Positions 11,196-22,738 of a DNA stretch of 64,000 nucleotides are shown here, piece by piece. Source of the stretch: Ahaetulla prasina (lineage: Eukaryota > Chordata > Lepidosauria > Squamata > Colubridae); the NCBI RefSeq assembly GCF_028640845.1, contig NC_080539.1, positions 180,247,459 through 180,311,458 on the forward strand. The letters are read 5' to 3'. Under the pieces are notes generated by a model. It had not been told where the DNA came from and made no database searches. It was given only the letters and a program-made list of their open reading frames with translations. A program made the position numbers and the translations under genes. The number at the start of each line of letters is the position of its first letter. The stretch's first letter is position 1.

Positions 11196-12237
11196 TTATT
11201 CAAAGGCAATCTGATATTTCTTAATCTGACATCTGTTTTGTAAATAATCAATCCATTTTTTCCATTCAATTAAATATCTTTCCTGCATATTGTCTTTCAA
11301 GAAAGCTGAGATTTTAGCCATCTCAGCCAAATTAGTAACTTTCAATATCCATTCTTCTATTGTAGGTAACTCTTTTTTCTTCCAATATTGTCCAATCAAC
11401 AGCCTTGCTGCTGTTATTAAATTCAGAATCAATTTAGTCTCAATCCCTGTACAATCCGCTATAATTCCCAAAAGGAAAAATTGCGGCAGGAACTTTATCT
11501 TCTTCTTCAGCACATTTTGAATAATCCACCAAATTCTTATCCAAAAGGCCTTAATTTTGTTGCAAGTCCACCAAATATGAAAATATGTAGCGTCATCACA
11601 GTCACACCTCCAACATTTCGCTTGGATATCAGGATACATATGTGATAATTTTTTGGGATCTAAGTGCCATCTATAAAACATCTTATAAAAATTTTCCCTT
11701 AAATTCTGTGCTTGTGTAAACTTAACATTTCTAACGCAGATTTTCTCCCATGTTTCCAACATTATTGGTTCCTGAATATTCTGTGCCCATTTTATCATAC
11801 AGTCCTTTACCAAATCCTTTTCCGAATCTATTTCAAGCAACACATTATACAATCTCTTTATATGCTCCTGGGTCTGATTTCTAATTTGCTTTATTAAATT
11901 TTCCTCCCTTTGCATTATACCAATTTTTTGATCTTCTTTCCATCTAGCACTTATTTGCCCATATTGAAACCAAGTATAATTCCTCCCTTCTTCCTCCCTT
12001 TGCATTATACCAATTTTTTGATCTTCTTTCCATCTAGCACTTAGTTGCCCATATTGAAACCAAGTATAATTCCTCCCTTCTTCATTTAATACCTGTAATG
12101 ATTTTAATTGCAATCCAAATACAAAAATTCTTTATAAGTAATCATTTCCTGTTTCTGTTCTATATTTATATTCTCTATTGCATGTCTAGGGCTCGCCCAT
12201 ATACGAATCTTATAGTCTAGTTTATAAGAATATTCAG
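11196..12237 (-). pseudogene. L1 ORF2 C-terminal part (inverted segment)
   Basis: The minus-strand frame of 305 codons (12113-11196) carries the L1 C-terminal domain, including the Cys/His motif around CWRCDCDDATYFHIWWTC. A 90-bp direct tandem duplication (about 11903-11992 and 11993-12082) repeats a 30-residue unit (EEGRNYTWFQYGQ...). The coding region upstream on this strand lies on the opposite strand after 12238 because of the 5' inversion. Confidence 0.85.
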
Positions 12238-12244
12238 ATGGGAG

Positions 12245-12598
12245 GTGCCAGTTGGTCTGACAGTATTTTATCGAGGAAGGAGATATAGAATTGACACTGT
12301 TTTAAAGGCAAAGGATTTTCTTTCTACAGTTTTGAAAGTTGAAATAGAAGTGATAGAAAAACTTCAAGAGATCCAAGAAGGCATGGTGATCCAAGAGGCT
12401 TCATTGTTGCCAGCATCAGAGGAACCACAAGAGCAAAGGGTGACAAGAGGAGCTCTTAAGCATAAAGAAGAGCAACAGCTTCAAAGTAAAAGTCAGGACC
12501 CCAGTATGGAAGCTGTGGGAGGAGCTAGACGGAAGATACCGGAGGAGGATCTTCCCTTGTCTGCTTCAAAGTTTCAGGAGGCCAATAATGGCAAATAG
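12245..12598 (+). pseudogene. L1 ORF1 C-terminal remnant
   Basis: The frame starts inside the L1 ORF1 C-terminal domain (FYRGRRYRIDTVLKAKDF), matching the equivalent block of the other L1 at 42516-42839 ([16 protein letters not shown]). It ends one base group after the ORF2 start at 12588, so the two frames overlap slightly. The 5' truncation removes the coiled coil and most of the RNA-recognition domain. Confidence 0.75.
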
Positions 12599-14838
12599 AA
12601 TTTTGTCATGGAATGTTAATGGTTTGAATTCAGCTCAGAAAAGAAGGAAAATATTTCACTACTTGAAACAATTTAAAAATGATGTGATTTGCCTACAAGA
12701 GACACATATCAAATTATCAGACCAAAAAGACTTAATAAACTCAAAATTAGGTAAACATTTTGTTGCATCAGCTTTGGATAAGAAGCAAAATGGAATCGTT
12801 GTATATATCAGGAAGGACATACCAGCTAAGTTAATTGAGGCAGATATTCAAGGAAGATTCATTGCTATTGAACTGGTGATAGATGCAAAAAAGACTTTGC
12901 TGATAGGTATTTATGCACCTAATCAGCAACAAGAAAAGTTTTATAAAATGTTACACGAGAGGTTGATCCTCTGGGATTACAGTTCGTTTATTTTATTAGG
13001 AGACTGGAATGGAGTAATTGATACAAGAAATGATAAGAGAACCTCTTCTAAGAAGATACTTATACATGCAAAACTACCAAAATCCTTCTTTGAAATGATG
13101 GAAGACTTTGAGTTTAGAGATATATGGAGGTTATGGAATCCAGATGAGAGAGATTTTACTTTTTTTTCCGATAGGCATCAATCTTTTTCACGTATTGACT
13201 ATTTTAATTTTTAATGATTTGCTTTCTAGGGTGAAGAAAATGAAGATATTTCCGAGGTGTTTAACTGACCATAGCCCAGTATGGATGGAATTATTACAAG
13301 GGAAAAAAGGTGGTAGAACATGGAGGTTGAATGAAAATCTGTTTAGATATGAGGATAATGTAAATTATTGTAAGAAACAGATGAAGGAATTTTTTGATTT
13401 TAATATGCACAAGGGGACACCTATAGGAACTGTGTGGGAGGCAAGTAAAGCTTTTATTAGAGGTATATTGATATATTTGGACAATAGGCAGAGGAATAAT
13501 AAACAAAGGCAGCGTAGGTACTTGGAAGAAGAAATTCAAAAGAAACAACAATTATTAATTCAAAACCCACAAGATCACAAACTTAAAGAGGCTATAAGAA
13601 TATTACAGAGTCAATTTAATATGTTAATGGCAGACCAGGTGGCAACGAATATACAATATGCTAAACATAATACCTTCTGTAATGCAAATAAACCTGGGAG
13701 ATGGCTGGCATATAACTTAAGGAAAAAACAGAAAGCACGTGTCATACAAAAAATAGAATATAAAGGTAAAGAGATATATCAACAGGATAAAATTAAAAAG
13801 GCCTTCTCAGAATTTTACACTACTCTATATGCAAAAGATAAACTATCGAATAGGGACATTTATGATTATTTGGAAGATTGTAAGGTTAATACTCTAACAT
13901 TAGAACAAAGGGAGGAGTTGAATCGGCCGATAGCTACTGGAGAAATAGTGGAGGCAATTAAACAATTAAAAATCAGGAAAAATCCCGGTACAGATGGTCT
14001 TACAGCAAGTTATTATAAAAAACTACAGGATGAAATACTAGGCCCACTTAAAGAATTATTTAATCAGATACAACTAGGAGGGGGAATACCCCCATCATTG
14101 AAAACATCTTTTATTTCACTGATACCAAAAGAGGAGCAAGATTGCTCTAAACCCGGTAATTACAGGCCGATCTCACTTTTAAATAATGATTATAAGATTT
14201 TTGTTAAAATAATAGCAAATAGATTAATGTTAGTTTTACAACAAAGAATTCATACTGATCAATCTGGTTTTATAAAAGGGAGGCAGATGAGGAATAATGT
14301 TAGACAGATTATTAATATATTGGAATATTTGGAAAAGAAGAATACTTCAGCAGCACTTATTTTTTTGGATGCAGAGAAGGCCTTTGATCGATTGCATTGG
14401 GATTTTTTATTTAAATTAATAGAGAAAATGCAATTTGGAGATTGTTTTGTTAGAATAATTAAAGCGATTTATGGAGAGCAAACAGCTCAGATTATAATAA
14501 ATGGTAGTCTGACAGAAGTTATTAAGATTGCGAAAGGAACGAGACAGGGATGTCCTTTATCACCATTATTGTTTGTTTTGACTCTGGAACCATTATTGGA
14601 TAAAATACGAGAGTTAACGAAAATAGAGGGAATTAAAATTAGACAATATGAGTACAAAGTTAGAGCTTTTGCAGATGAAGTAGTGGTTACTTTACCGAAT
14701 CCTATAAATTCAAGTAGATTTTTGTTGGAAACAATTGCTAAAAATGGAAAGGTATCAGGATTTAAAATAAATCAGAATAAAACAAAAGTGATAATCAAAA
14801 ATATGTCTATACAACAGAAACAAAAACTAGAGGAAATA

Positions 14839-14981
14839 ATAGAATAGAATAGAATAGAATTTTATTGGCCAAGTGTGATTGGACACACAAGGAATTTGTC
14901 TTGGTGCATATGCTCTCAGTGTACATAAAAGAAAAGATACGTTCATCAAGGTACAACATTTACAACACAATTGATGATCAA
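14839..14981 (-). mobile_element. Rex1/CR1-like LINE 3' tail with AGAAT repeats
   Basis: About 140 bp is nearly identical to 3931-4075: AGAAT pentamers, then 'ttttattggccaagtgtg' and 'ggaatttgtcttggtgc'. The insert lies within the L1 reverse transcriptase. Confidence 0.85.
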
Positions 14982-15330
14982 TGGGATTTGAGGTGGTAAA
15001 AAAGGTTAAATACGTAGGGGTTTATATTAGTTCATCGAACAAGAAACTTTATAAGAATAATTATGACTTGCTATGGCAAAAAGTTCAGAATGATATGAGT
15101 GTCTGGAAAAAATTGCAGTTATCGCTATTGGGGAGGATTGTGGCTATCAAAATGAATGTGTTACCTAGATTTTTGTTTCTGTTCCAGATGATACCAATAC
15201 TTAAGAAAGATAAAAATTTGGAGGATTGGCAGATTGGAATTAATAAATTCATATGGCAAGGTAAAAAGGCGAGGGTTAAAATGAAAATAATTCAGGATTC
15301 ACGGGAAAGAGGTGGCCTTTAAATGCCTAA

Positions 15331-15592
15331 TTTTTTTTTTGTTTACATTTATACCCCGCCCTTCTCCGAAGACTCAGGGCGGCTTACAGTGTATAAGGCA
15401 ATAGTCTCATTCTATTTGTATATTTTTACAAAGTCAACTTATTGCCCCCCCAACAATCTGGGTCCTCATTTTACCTACCTTATAAAGGATGGAAGGCTGA
15501 GTCAACCTTGGGCCGGGCTTGAACCTGCAGTAATTGCAGGCTTCTGTGTTCTTAATAACAGGCTTTACCAGCCTGAGCTATCCGGCCCCTTA
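15331..15592 (-). mobile_element. tRNA-derived SINE with a LINE-like 3' tail
   Basis: Read on the minus strand, the head has A-box ('atagctcaggctggtaaagc') and B-box ('ggttcaagcccgg') like sequence. The tail ends 'gccgccctgagtcttcgg' / 'agggcggggtataaat', almost the same 3' end as the CR1/L2-like LINEs here. A second, 5'-truncated copy is at 47765-47945. On the right flank a 19-bp sequence 'ttttaaactatattatgaa' is directly repeated. Confidence 0.85.
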
Positions 15593-15838
15593 TATTTTAA
15601 ACTATATTATGAATTTTAAACTATATTATGAAGCAGTAGCCCTTTCAGTAATAAGTGACTGGTTTAATTTAACGGAGGAAAGAATTTTGAATATAGAAGG
15701 TTATTACTTGTTATATGGATGGCATGCGTATTTATTTTATGAAAAAAAGTGGATAGGGCTTTTAAGAATCATGTGTTGAGAAGTGCTCTTTTGCGGGTCT
15801 GGAAAAAATATTCTTATAAACTAGTGATATTCTGTTTC

Positions 15839-16295
15839 AACAAAGAATCTTTGAATCTCAGATGCTATTGCAGATGGTTCTCTATATTTGTGGAAAAGGG
15901 TCTTCTTTATTTATTTATTTTCTCCATAAATTAAAATATTTCTTGATGGCCTCAACTTCTGGACGAAGAAAATGTGAACTGAAGAGAGTTCTGCAAAAAG
16001 TGGAATCAATTATCACAGAGGAATGAAAATCCAGAGTAGACCAGCTCTTTAATAATTCCTCTCTGGCCAAAGAGAGGATTTGCAATTACTCTCAAGTGCA
16101 GCCGATGGTTCTGCCTTGGGAAGACACCACTAGACTGCAGTCTCTGGTGGTTTTAGGCATCTGGGAGATGAGGGAATAATCATCTTGTTCAAGCCTGGTT
16201 GGCGCCTTTAAAAAGACACAAAGTTCATCTCATTTTTGGAAATCATTTTTTTATTACTTTTCACCTTTTAAAAAGCTTTGAATCAACAAGTCTGA
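15839..16295. other. Duplicated P450 upstream flank, copy 1, right part
   Basis: This continues the flank interrupted by the L1 and aligns with 57265-57713 through 'caacaaagaatctttgaatc', 'ggcctcaacttctggac' and 'aaaaagctttgaatcaaca'. After this point the copies diverge. Confidence 0.85.
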
Positions 16296-16482
16296 CAGCA
16301 TCAGGCGAGATTCCTTCAATTGTTAGAAAAAGGGTGATTAAAAAATTGATTTTGAAAGTTGCAAATGGACTAATGATTCAGATAACTTGAAATAACATTT
16401 TGGAAGTAATTATAAATAACTTTTCCCAAGACAAAATATTTTTGTTTTGATTTAAAAAAAGATAATAAGACTTTTAAAACTG

Positions 16483-16652
16483 GACACAAAAGGGAACTAG
16501 AGAGAACTACAATTTAAAAAAGAAAAAGAAGGGGGGAAGGGAGGGGGGAAGGGGGTTTTTGCGTGGGGGAGGGGGGGAAAGGGAGGAAAAATGTTTTTGT
16601 TTGTTAAAACTTTTTCAATTAAAAAAAAAGAAAAAAAGAAAAAGAAAACTCA
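16483..16652 (+). mobile_element. L1 LINE 3'-end fragment
   Basis: A G-rich block (about 16530-16590) is followed by 'tgtttttgtttgttaaaac' and an A-rich tail. The reverse complement of the same arrangement forms the 3' end of the L1 at 10968. The fragment is short and non-coding. The stretch 16653-17189 shows no clear feature; 16711-16810 resembles 19760-19860 ('tccttggtg..ctctgagctt...ttttcttgcagatg'), so it may be a dispersed repeat. Confidence 0.65.
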
Positions 16653-17189
16653 ATTTACAATTACAGAATGAAGCAAAATATTCTGACTTTGAATATACTG
16701 AAATATATTTTTAAGTCCTTGGTGGTCTCTGAGCTTAGTGGCTTGTTTCCACTGATGATATTACTTAGTTAGGTTATCTGAGTTTGGCTATTTTCTTGCA
16801 GATGAGATAACAGCCAAATTCAGAGACCGCAAGGACTCCACAGTTCAACTGTGAGCTACAAATATTCTCCTCTAATGCATGTTTTGAACAGTAATGTCAA
16901 TAGTGACATCTGCTTCTTTGGAGAGACTATGTCTAAAAGATATGTTATGGGAGAGAAACAAGTACTATCAAACAGACTGAGAATGAGTTAAAAATGGATT
17001 TACAAATGACAGGTCAGAAGTAAGATAACCACAAAAGGTATTACACTGGGCATACAAAAGAAACTGGCTAATGTCTTAATAATTAAAATGGATACATTAA
17101 CAATAAACCAAGAGAGTGACCTGGATAAATTCCTATACTGGATTTGCAAATGAGGCTTTTTAAAGTTTTGAAAAATCTCTTGAGAAAGG

Positions 17190-17707
17190 ATGAACCGCCA
17201 CAGGGATCAGTCTCTCGCCTCTTCCGTTCAACATCTACATGAACCCACTAGGTGAGATCATTCGTGGTTTTGGGGTGCAATGCCATCGAGACGCTGATGA
17301 TACTCAGCTGTACATTTCCACCCCTAACCACCCCAGCGAAGCCGTTGAAGTGATCTCCCGGTGTCTGGAGGCCGTCCGAGTCTGGATGGGGAAAAACAGA
17401 CTTCGACTCAACCCTTCCAAGACTGAGTGGCTGTGGATGCCGGCATCCCGGTACAGCCAGCTGACTCCATCGCTGACTGTTGGGGGCGAGTCATTGGCCC
17501 CTATGGAGAGGGTCCGCAACTTAGGTGTTCTCCTGGACGTATGGCTGTCTTTAGAAGAGCATATGACGGCCGTTGCCAGGGGAGCTTTTTATCAGGTTTG
17601 CCTGATACGCCAGTTGTGTCCCTTCCTTGATCGGGACTCCCTATGCATGGTCACTCATGCCCTCATCACTTCCCGCCTGGACTACTGTAACGCTCTTGTG
17701 CACATTT
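17190..17707 (+). pseudogene. CR1/L2-like LINE reverse transcriptase fragment
   Basis: A 157-codon frame (17239-17712) continues the CR1/L2 reverse transcriptase from just before the catalytic region: [14 protein letters not shown], then [10 protein letters not shown] where YADD is expected (Tyr replaced by Asp), then the thumb segment up to SRLDYCNAL. It is truncated at both ends and lacks the LINE 3' tail. The stretch 17708-18088 shows nothing recognisable. Confidence 0.85.
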
Positions 17708-18093
17708 CCTAGAAAGCAAACCTCAAAGATAATATTTAGATGGGTTTGAAACTTTAGTTGCCAACTTGAAAACAGTTCTAATTAATGGAAATCTGCCTCA
17801 TCCAGAAATCAGGCTATAAAGAATAAAAATGGTTTGAACAGCATTGTGTACAAGGAAAGACAGCATATAATGAGTACAGAAAAAAGTAAAAACTCTCCTT
17901 CTGAGGATCAAACTCACTGCCTAAAATGTTTACTTTTAAAAGTAAAAAAAAAAATCTGCATTGAAGGAGTCCTGGCACAAATTAATTCAATCAGATAGGA
18001 TGAAAGACACCTCCCTTTTTGGGCATATCACTAGAGGACTGGGAAAATCGCTCCCTCCCCCAACTAACCAAGTACCAACTCATGCCTTGGAGT

Positions 18094-18478
18094 AGTGGTG
18101 AAATCCAATCTTTTTACTACTGGTTCTGTAGGCATGGCTTGGTGGGCATGGTGTGACTTGGTGGGCGTGGCAGGGGAAGGATACTGCAAAATCCCCATTC
18201 CCACCCCACTCTGGGGGAAGGATATTGCAAAATCTCCATTCCCACCCCAGGGGCCAGCCAGAGATGGTATTTGCCGGTTCTCCAAACTGCTCAAAATTTC
18301 CGCTACCGGTTCAGCCGAAGAGGTTGTAGAAAAAATGGTTTTAAAAGTTTTTAAAAAGCCTCTGATGATTGCACGGCACATCTGGGCATGGGCGAGGGGG
18401 GACAGGGATTTTTGCTACCGGTTCTCTGAACCACCTGCTGCCATTGCTACTGGATTGGCTGATCTGGTCTGAACCGGG
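18094..18478. mobile_element. hAT-like MITE relative, degraded
   Basis: The left end (TAGTGGTGAAATCCAATC) and the right end (GCATTTCACTCCTG) are approximate inverted copies resembling the MITE at 6270. Inside is a direct duplication of about 46 bp ('aaggatatgcaaaat..ccccattcccacccc') and a 'cttcagccgaagaggttgta' segment shared with 57800-57850. No clear 8-bp duplication remains. Confidence 0.5.
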
Positions 18479-18489
18479 AGCATTTCACT

Positions 18490-18616
18490 CCTGCCTCCTG
18501 TATATCATGCTAAAATTGTATTCCAACTCCACTTTAAAAGTGAGCTTTAATCATCAAGGGACTTTATCTGGCTGTGTAAGTGTACAAAAAGGAATATACC
18601 AGGGATGTATCTTGGC
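18490..18616 (+). pseudogene. Non-LTR reverse transcriptase fragment, left part
   Basis: The frame reads LKLYSNSTLKVSF...KGIYQGCILA, the reverse transcriptase block before the conserved PFLFN region. Sequence immediately after the TIR-bounded insertion at 20397 continues this motif in frame (PFLF), so one LINE fragment is split in two. The clade is not identified. Confidence 0.65.
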
Positions 18617-20396
18617 CAGTGGTGGGATTCAGCCAGTTCGCAACAGTTCGAACCTGTTATTAATTTTTTGCATAGTTCAGCAAACTGGTTGTTCCCACCA
18701 TTGGCTGCTCCCCCCTCCTCTCCCCCAGGGTTGCCCTTCAGAGTGGGGAGGCTGTAAGGGCATGACTGGGAGCCGTGCTGATCATTGGGAAGCAAATGGA
18801 CCAGCCACACAGATCAGCTGGGAGGCTGATCAGTCAGTTCAGTCAGACCTTCCAACTTTGTGAGATCTTTTGTCCCTGAGAAGTTGGAAAGTCTGACTGA
18901 ACTTCTTTTAAACTGGTAGTCCGTGATCTTCTTTTGTTGTCCTGCATGCAGGAGAATGGAACTGGAAAGCAGGTTAGTGAGGGAATGGTGGTTATTCTGG
19001 GATGGGGTGGAAGTGAGGATTTTGCATTGTCTTTGCTTATAAGTAAGAACCACTAAAAGAGGAATGGAAAAATCCCTATCTGCAGATGAACGTTTTTCAG
19101 TCTTGGCAATTTAAGATGGGCGAACTTCATGCTGTTTTGGGAATTCTGGGAATTGAAGTCCATGTACCTTAAAGTTGCCGAAGTTGAGGAGCATGGGTCT
19201 ACAATCCTATGAGTTTAGGATTTTCCATTCCTGTTTTATTTAGAGTTTGGTGCAATTAAATAAATCAGTTGTGGTTTCTTTAACAAATAGTGATTAAAGC
19301 GATATGAACCATTACTGGACTTTTTGTGAGAAACTGAAATTAAAAGTTGATCTGGGCTTTGATGATTAGGTATGGGATTATGGAAATAATGTAGACAAAT
19401 GTTAATCTTAGAGTAAGAGTTTGATAAATTATTTACTTATATCTTTACCAAAGAAAGTTGGAAGTCATTCTTTTTCAGTTTTCCTTCTTTTCCTCTTTCT
19501 TACACTTTCACTCTTTTTCTTTCCTGAGCCTTTTCTTTTTTCAAATCTGTTTTTTATTTGTTTATCCCTTAGCTTTGTATTTTTTTGATGTGTGAAGGAT
19601 CAAATACTCAGCCATTATAATTCTACATTCCTTATTTACAGAAATCATATAAAATTTAGAATGAAATCCACTGGGAGCCATCTCATGTAAGCAGGCTCTG
19701 AGTCCCTCAAACCAAAAGTATTTATTGATAGAAGAGAATATTTGTAGCCCAGGGTTGAACTGTGGGGTCCTTGGTGCCCTCTGAGCTTGATGGTTTTCTT
19801 GCAGATGTTTAATTATCAAACTAGGTAACATCATCAATATTAGAAGGGTGTAGAGTTTGCTCTTATTTTCATATACTAGTTGCTTACCCTGTCAGTGTTT
19901 CTTCTCAAACTGGGTTTTGATTGGTGCCAGGTCTCTACACCCTCAGACAGAGAAGGGCTATTCTGCAGCCCTCCTTCAAATATTCTTTAAATTACAGAGT
20001 TTCCCGGCATTCCTTTAGGAACCTCCAACATGCAAACTGTAGTTACTCATCCTAAAATGAATCCTCTTTACTTGGAGCTTCAAAATTTGCTGTTTGCTGG
20101 GAAGATGTGTAGCTAAAAGTCAGTCTACATTTAGTGTACATATGACTTTAGGGATATTTTTTCATAACCAACCAAAGTGTACTTTCTGTGCAGTTCACAC
20201 CCCTTGCTTGCTGGATCTGGATATCACAAAGCAAAGTCCACATTTGTAATGAACCACCGCATCCAGTTTTGATTGGCAGAGTGCTGCAGGAGGCTGAGTG
20301 CTATCACGCCCCTTGGCCACGCCCACCCAGACATGCCCACCCAGCTGGTCATTAGGGCAGAGAACCAGTTGTTAAATTATTTGAATCCCACCACTG
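18617..20396. mobile_element. TIR-bounded insertion (hAT-like ends), about 1.8 kb
   Basis: The left terminus CAGTGGTGGGATTCA and the right terminus TTGAATCCCACCACTG are inverted repeats. The flanking LINE frame joins precisely across them. No 8-bp duplication is present, so either the site was altered or two related elements recombined. The interior has no transposase frame. It includes the hairpin at 18836-18903 and, at 20240-20396, a segment typical of this repeat family ('cagagtgctgcaggaggctg'). Confidence 0.55.
18836..18903. repeat. Short inverted repeat (hairpin)
   Basis: Arms of 23 bp (18836-18858 and 18881-18903) are reverse complements with one mismatch, separated by 22 bp. It lies inside the TIR-bounded insertion and is more likely a part of that repeat than a terminator. 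Confidence 0.7.
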
Positions 20397-20690
20397 ACCC
20401 TTCCTTTTTCAATCTTTATATTACTGTAATTTTTTTTCATTTTGCAACCCAAACTTGCATCTTCCTAATTTAGCACAATGCAAAATCCCAATACTTCTTT
20501 ATGCTGACAACGACACTATCATTTCACCAATTGGACTAAAGGGAGCTATGCCAGCAATATTAAAATATTGTAGCCAAAATAAGCTGGTCCTCAATTTTGA
20601 TAAATCAAAAATCCTAGTTTTTGCCAAAAGAGCTATTCTAGCTCTAGTTACAAGGGCATAACCTAGAATAGATCAATCTTTTTAAATACC
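20397..20690 (+). pseudogene. Non-LTR reverse transcriptase fragment, right part
   Basis: This continues the fragment at 18490-18616. The catalytic segment reads LLYADNDTII, with Asn in place of the second Asp of YADD, followed by a CSQNKLVLNFDKSKILVF block typical of the region after the catalytic motif. It is a decayed remnant. Confidence 0.65.
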
Positions 20691-20882
20691 ATGGGGAAGT
20701 ATTTATCAAAGGTACTTGGAAGGCACACCTGGACCACCCAAAGAAATCAGTCTTTAGGTCCTCAAATGCCATATTTTTATTTTTTATTTTTTGTAATCCG
20801 GCCGAGGACAATTAATTCCCACAGCCTTAATTTTCTTTTGAAACTAAAACATTGACACAAATTCTTTATGGGACAGAAACAG

Positions 20883-20922
<40 letters not shown>
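20883..20922. repeat. (ATTG)n microsatellite
   Basis: About ten uninterrupted copies of the tetramer GATT/ATTG. The surrounding 20691-21260 has no other recognised feature. Confidence 0.95.
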
Positions 20923-21263
20923 TTGAAGAAAGAATGTCTGGAAACCATACAAACAAAATCCCTGCAATCAATTTTAGCTTTATCCACTTGAGTATTTTAG
21001 CAATGCCCAGTTGAGAATTGAGACAGGAATGCCTCAAATTCAGGTTAGGGCCTAGAAGATGATGATAACTTACTGTAGAAAATTCAGTTCTTTCCATAGA
21101 GACTTGATACCTTTAGTCCGAATAGACTGGCCTTCTATTTCCCCACTGTTCTTAATCTTACTAGCACTGATGAAGTTAGCTAGTTTGGATAATTAAATAT
21201 CTGCAATAAAATGATTAAACTTAGAGAGGACAAAGGACCCCTTATTGTTCTTAATCTCTCTAA

Positions 21264-21345
21264 ACCAGACATGTCAAATTCAAGGCCCGCGGTCCAGATT
21301 CAGCCCATGATGTGTTTAGATCTGGCCAGCAGAGCTGCTCTGGAG
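21264..21345. repeat. Probable DNA-transposon fragment
   Basis: The block 'tgtcaaattcaaggcccgcg' followed by a C/G-rich stretch resembles the end of a widespread hAT-type repeat. No matching second end was found, so this is a tentative call. Confidence 0.35.
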
Positions 21346-21474
21346 ATGGCAAAGGGCAGGCTCCTGCTGTCTTGGCCATCCCCAACCCAGCCAGGCACTG
21401 CACCTAGGCCTCTGTGCCCTACCCCTTCCTCAACAACCCTCTCCTGCTGTCATCTCCATCTACTTATAATTCAG

Positions 21475-22245
21475 TAAGGCATTTGACAAAGTAGACCACA
21501 AACAACTTTTTGGTAAGCTAGAAAAAAAATGTGGGATAGATGGATTTGTAACTGGCTGACAAACTGAATTCAATGTGCAGTCCTTAAAAGAACTGCACTC
21601 ACATGGAAGGAGTTGGGCAGTGATTACCAGTAACTGTGAGAGGGATCTTGGAATTCTAGTACACAACCACCTAAGTATGAGCCACCAGCATGCAGCAGCA
21701 ACCAAAAAAAGCCAATGCAACCCTGGACTGCATTAATAAAGGGAAACAAAGCCTTAATGAAACCGCACTGCATCCTATTCTGGTCAGCACAATATAGAAA
21801 AGATGTTGAGACACTGGAAAGGTAAAGAGAAGAGCAACAAGGATGATTAAAGGGTTTAATCATCTTTAATTCCTGCAACCATTCTTCAGTGAAGAACAGC
21901 AGTGTTCCAAGATATGAGGGGCTGCCACAAAAATGATGGGGTCAACCTATTTTCCAAAGCACCAGAAGGCAAAACAAGAAACAAACAATGAAAACTAATC
22001 AAGGAGAAAAGCAACCTGGAACTAAGGAGAAATTTCCTAATGGTGAGAACAATTAGCTAGTGGAATAGCTTGCCTTCAGAAGTTGTGGGTGCTCCATCAC
22101 TGGAAGCTTTTCAGAGGAGACTGGACAGCCGGTTGTGGGAAATGGTACAGGTCTTCTAGTTCAGCCCCTGATTGAGCAGGAGTGGACTAGAAGACCTCCA
22201 AGGTTCCTTCCAATTGTTATCCTATGTTTTATGTTTATTCCATGT
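21475..22245 (+). mobile_element. CR1 LINE 3' part
   Basis: The start encodes a reverse transcriptase remnant (FSKAFDKVDHKQ-like, around 21470-21510). The rest matches the CR1 3' coding end and UTR: 'tggaatagcttgcctt', 'gtgggtgctccatcactgga' and the closing 'agaagacctccaaggttcc'. Multiple frame breaks are present. Confidence 0.75.
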
Positions 22246-22279
22246 TCCCTTATTTTTCCCTTTGTCTTAGCTAGTTAAT

Positions 22280-22738
22280 AGCTAACCTGGCATCGGGCCG
22301 GGTTATTTACGGGACCGCCTACTGCTACCGAATACCTCTCACCGACCCGTGCGCTCTCATAGAGAGGGTCTCCTCAGGGTGCCGTCAGCGAGGCAATGTC
22401 GTCTGGCGACGCCCAGGGGAAGGGCCTTCTCTGTGGGGGCTCCCACCCTCTGGAACAAACTACCCCCCGGACTTCGTCAGCTTCCGGACCTTCGGACCTT
22501 CCACCGCGGGCTTAAAACATACTTATTTAATTGTGCAGGACTGAGCTAGATTTTAAATTTATGGGTTTTAATTGGGTTTTATTTTTATATTTTAATTAAC
22601 GGGCTTTTAGAATAAGTTTTTTAATTGCTTTTATATTGTATTTATGTGTTTTTAAGTGCCTGTGAACCGCCCTGAGTCCTTCGGGAGATAGGGCGGTATA
22701 TAAATATGATTAAATAAAATAAATAAATAAATAATAAA
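22280..22738 (+). mobile_element. CR1/L2-like LINE 3' end
   Basis: This is the last ~90 codons of ORF2 (frame 22349-22549: [38 protein letters not shown]) and the 3' UTR, which ends in 'accgccctgagtccttcgg' / 'agggcggtatataaa' and TAAA repeats. It lies upstream of P450 gene 1. The stretch 22739-23079 has no recognised feature. Confidence 0.88.

Larger units (their letters stand above)
10968..15821. mobile_element. L1 LINE insertion with 5' inversion
   Basis: A perfect 17-bp direct repeat TAGTGATATTCTGTTTC flanks the insert (10951-10967 and 15822-15838); copy 2 of the flank has this site once (about 57248-57264). The left part lies on the minus strand: the poly(T) at 10968 is the poly(A) tail, followed by the 3' UTR and ORF2 C-terminus. 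The right part lies on the + strand and carries the ORF1 end, endonuclease and reverse transcriptase. The two parts meet near 12238 and share a short overlap ('attcttataaacta'), the hallmark of twin priming during L1 insertion. Confidence 0.92.
12588..15821 (+). pseudogene. L1 ORF2 N-terminal part: endonuclease and reverse transcriptase
   Basis: The endonuclease starts with ILSWNVNGLNSAQKRRK and includes CLQETHI, LLGDWNGV and, across a frame change near 13200, TDHSPVW. Reverse transcriptase follows in 13108-14847: [50 protein letters not shown] and AFADEVVV, where the FADD catalytic pair reads FADE. The frame is then interrupted by a Rex1/CR1-like tail (14839-14981), resumes at 14981-15322, is interrupted again by a SINE, and ends at about 15610-15821. 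It is inactive. Confidence 0.88.
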
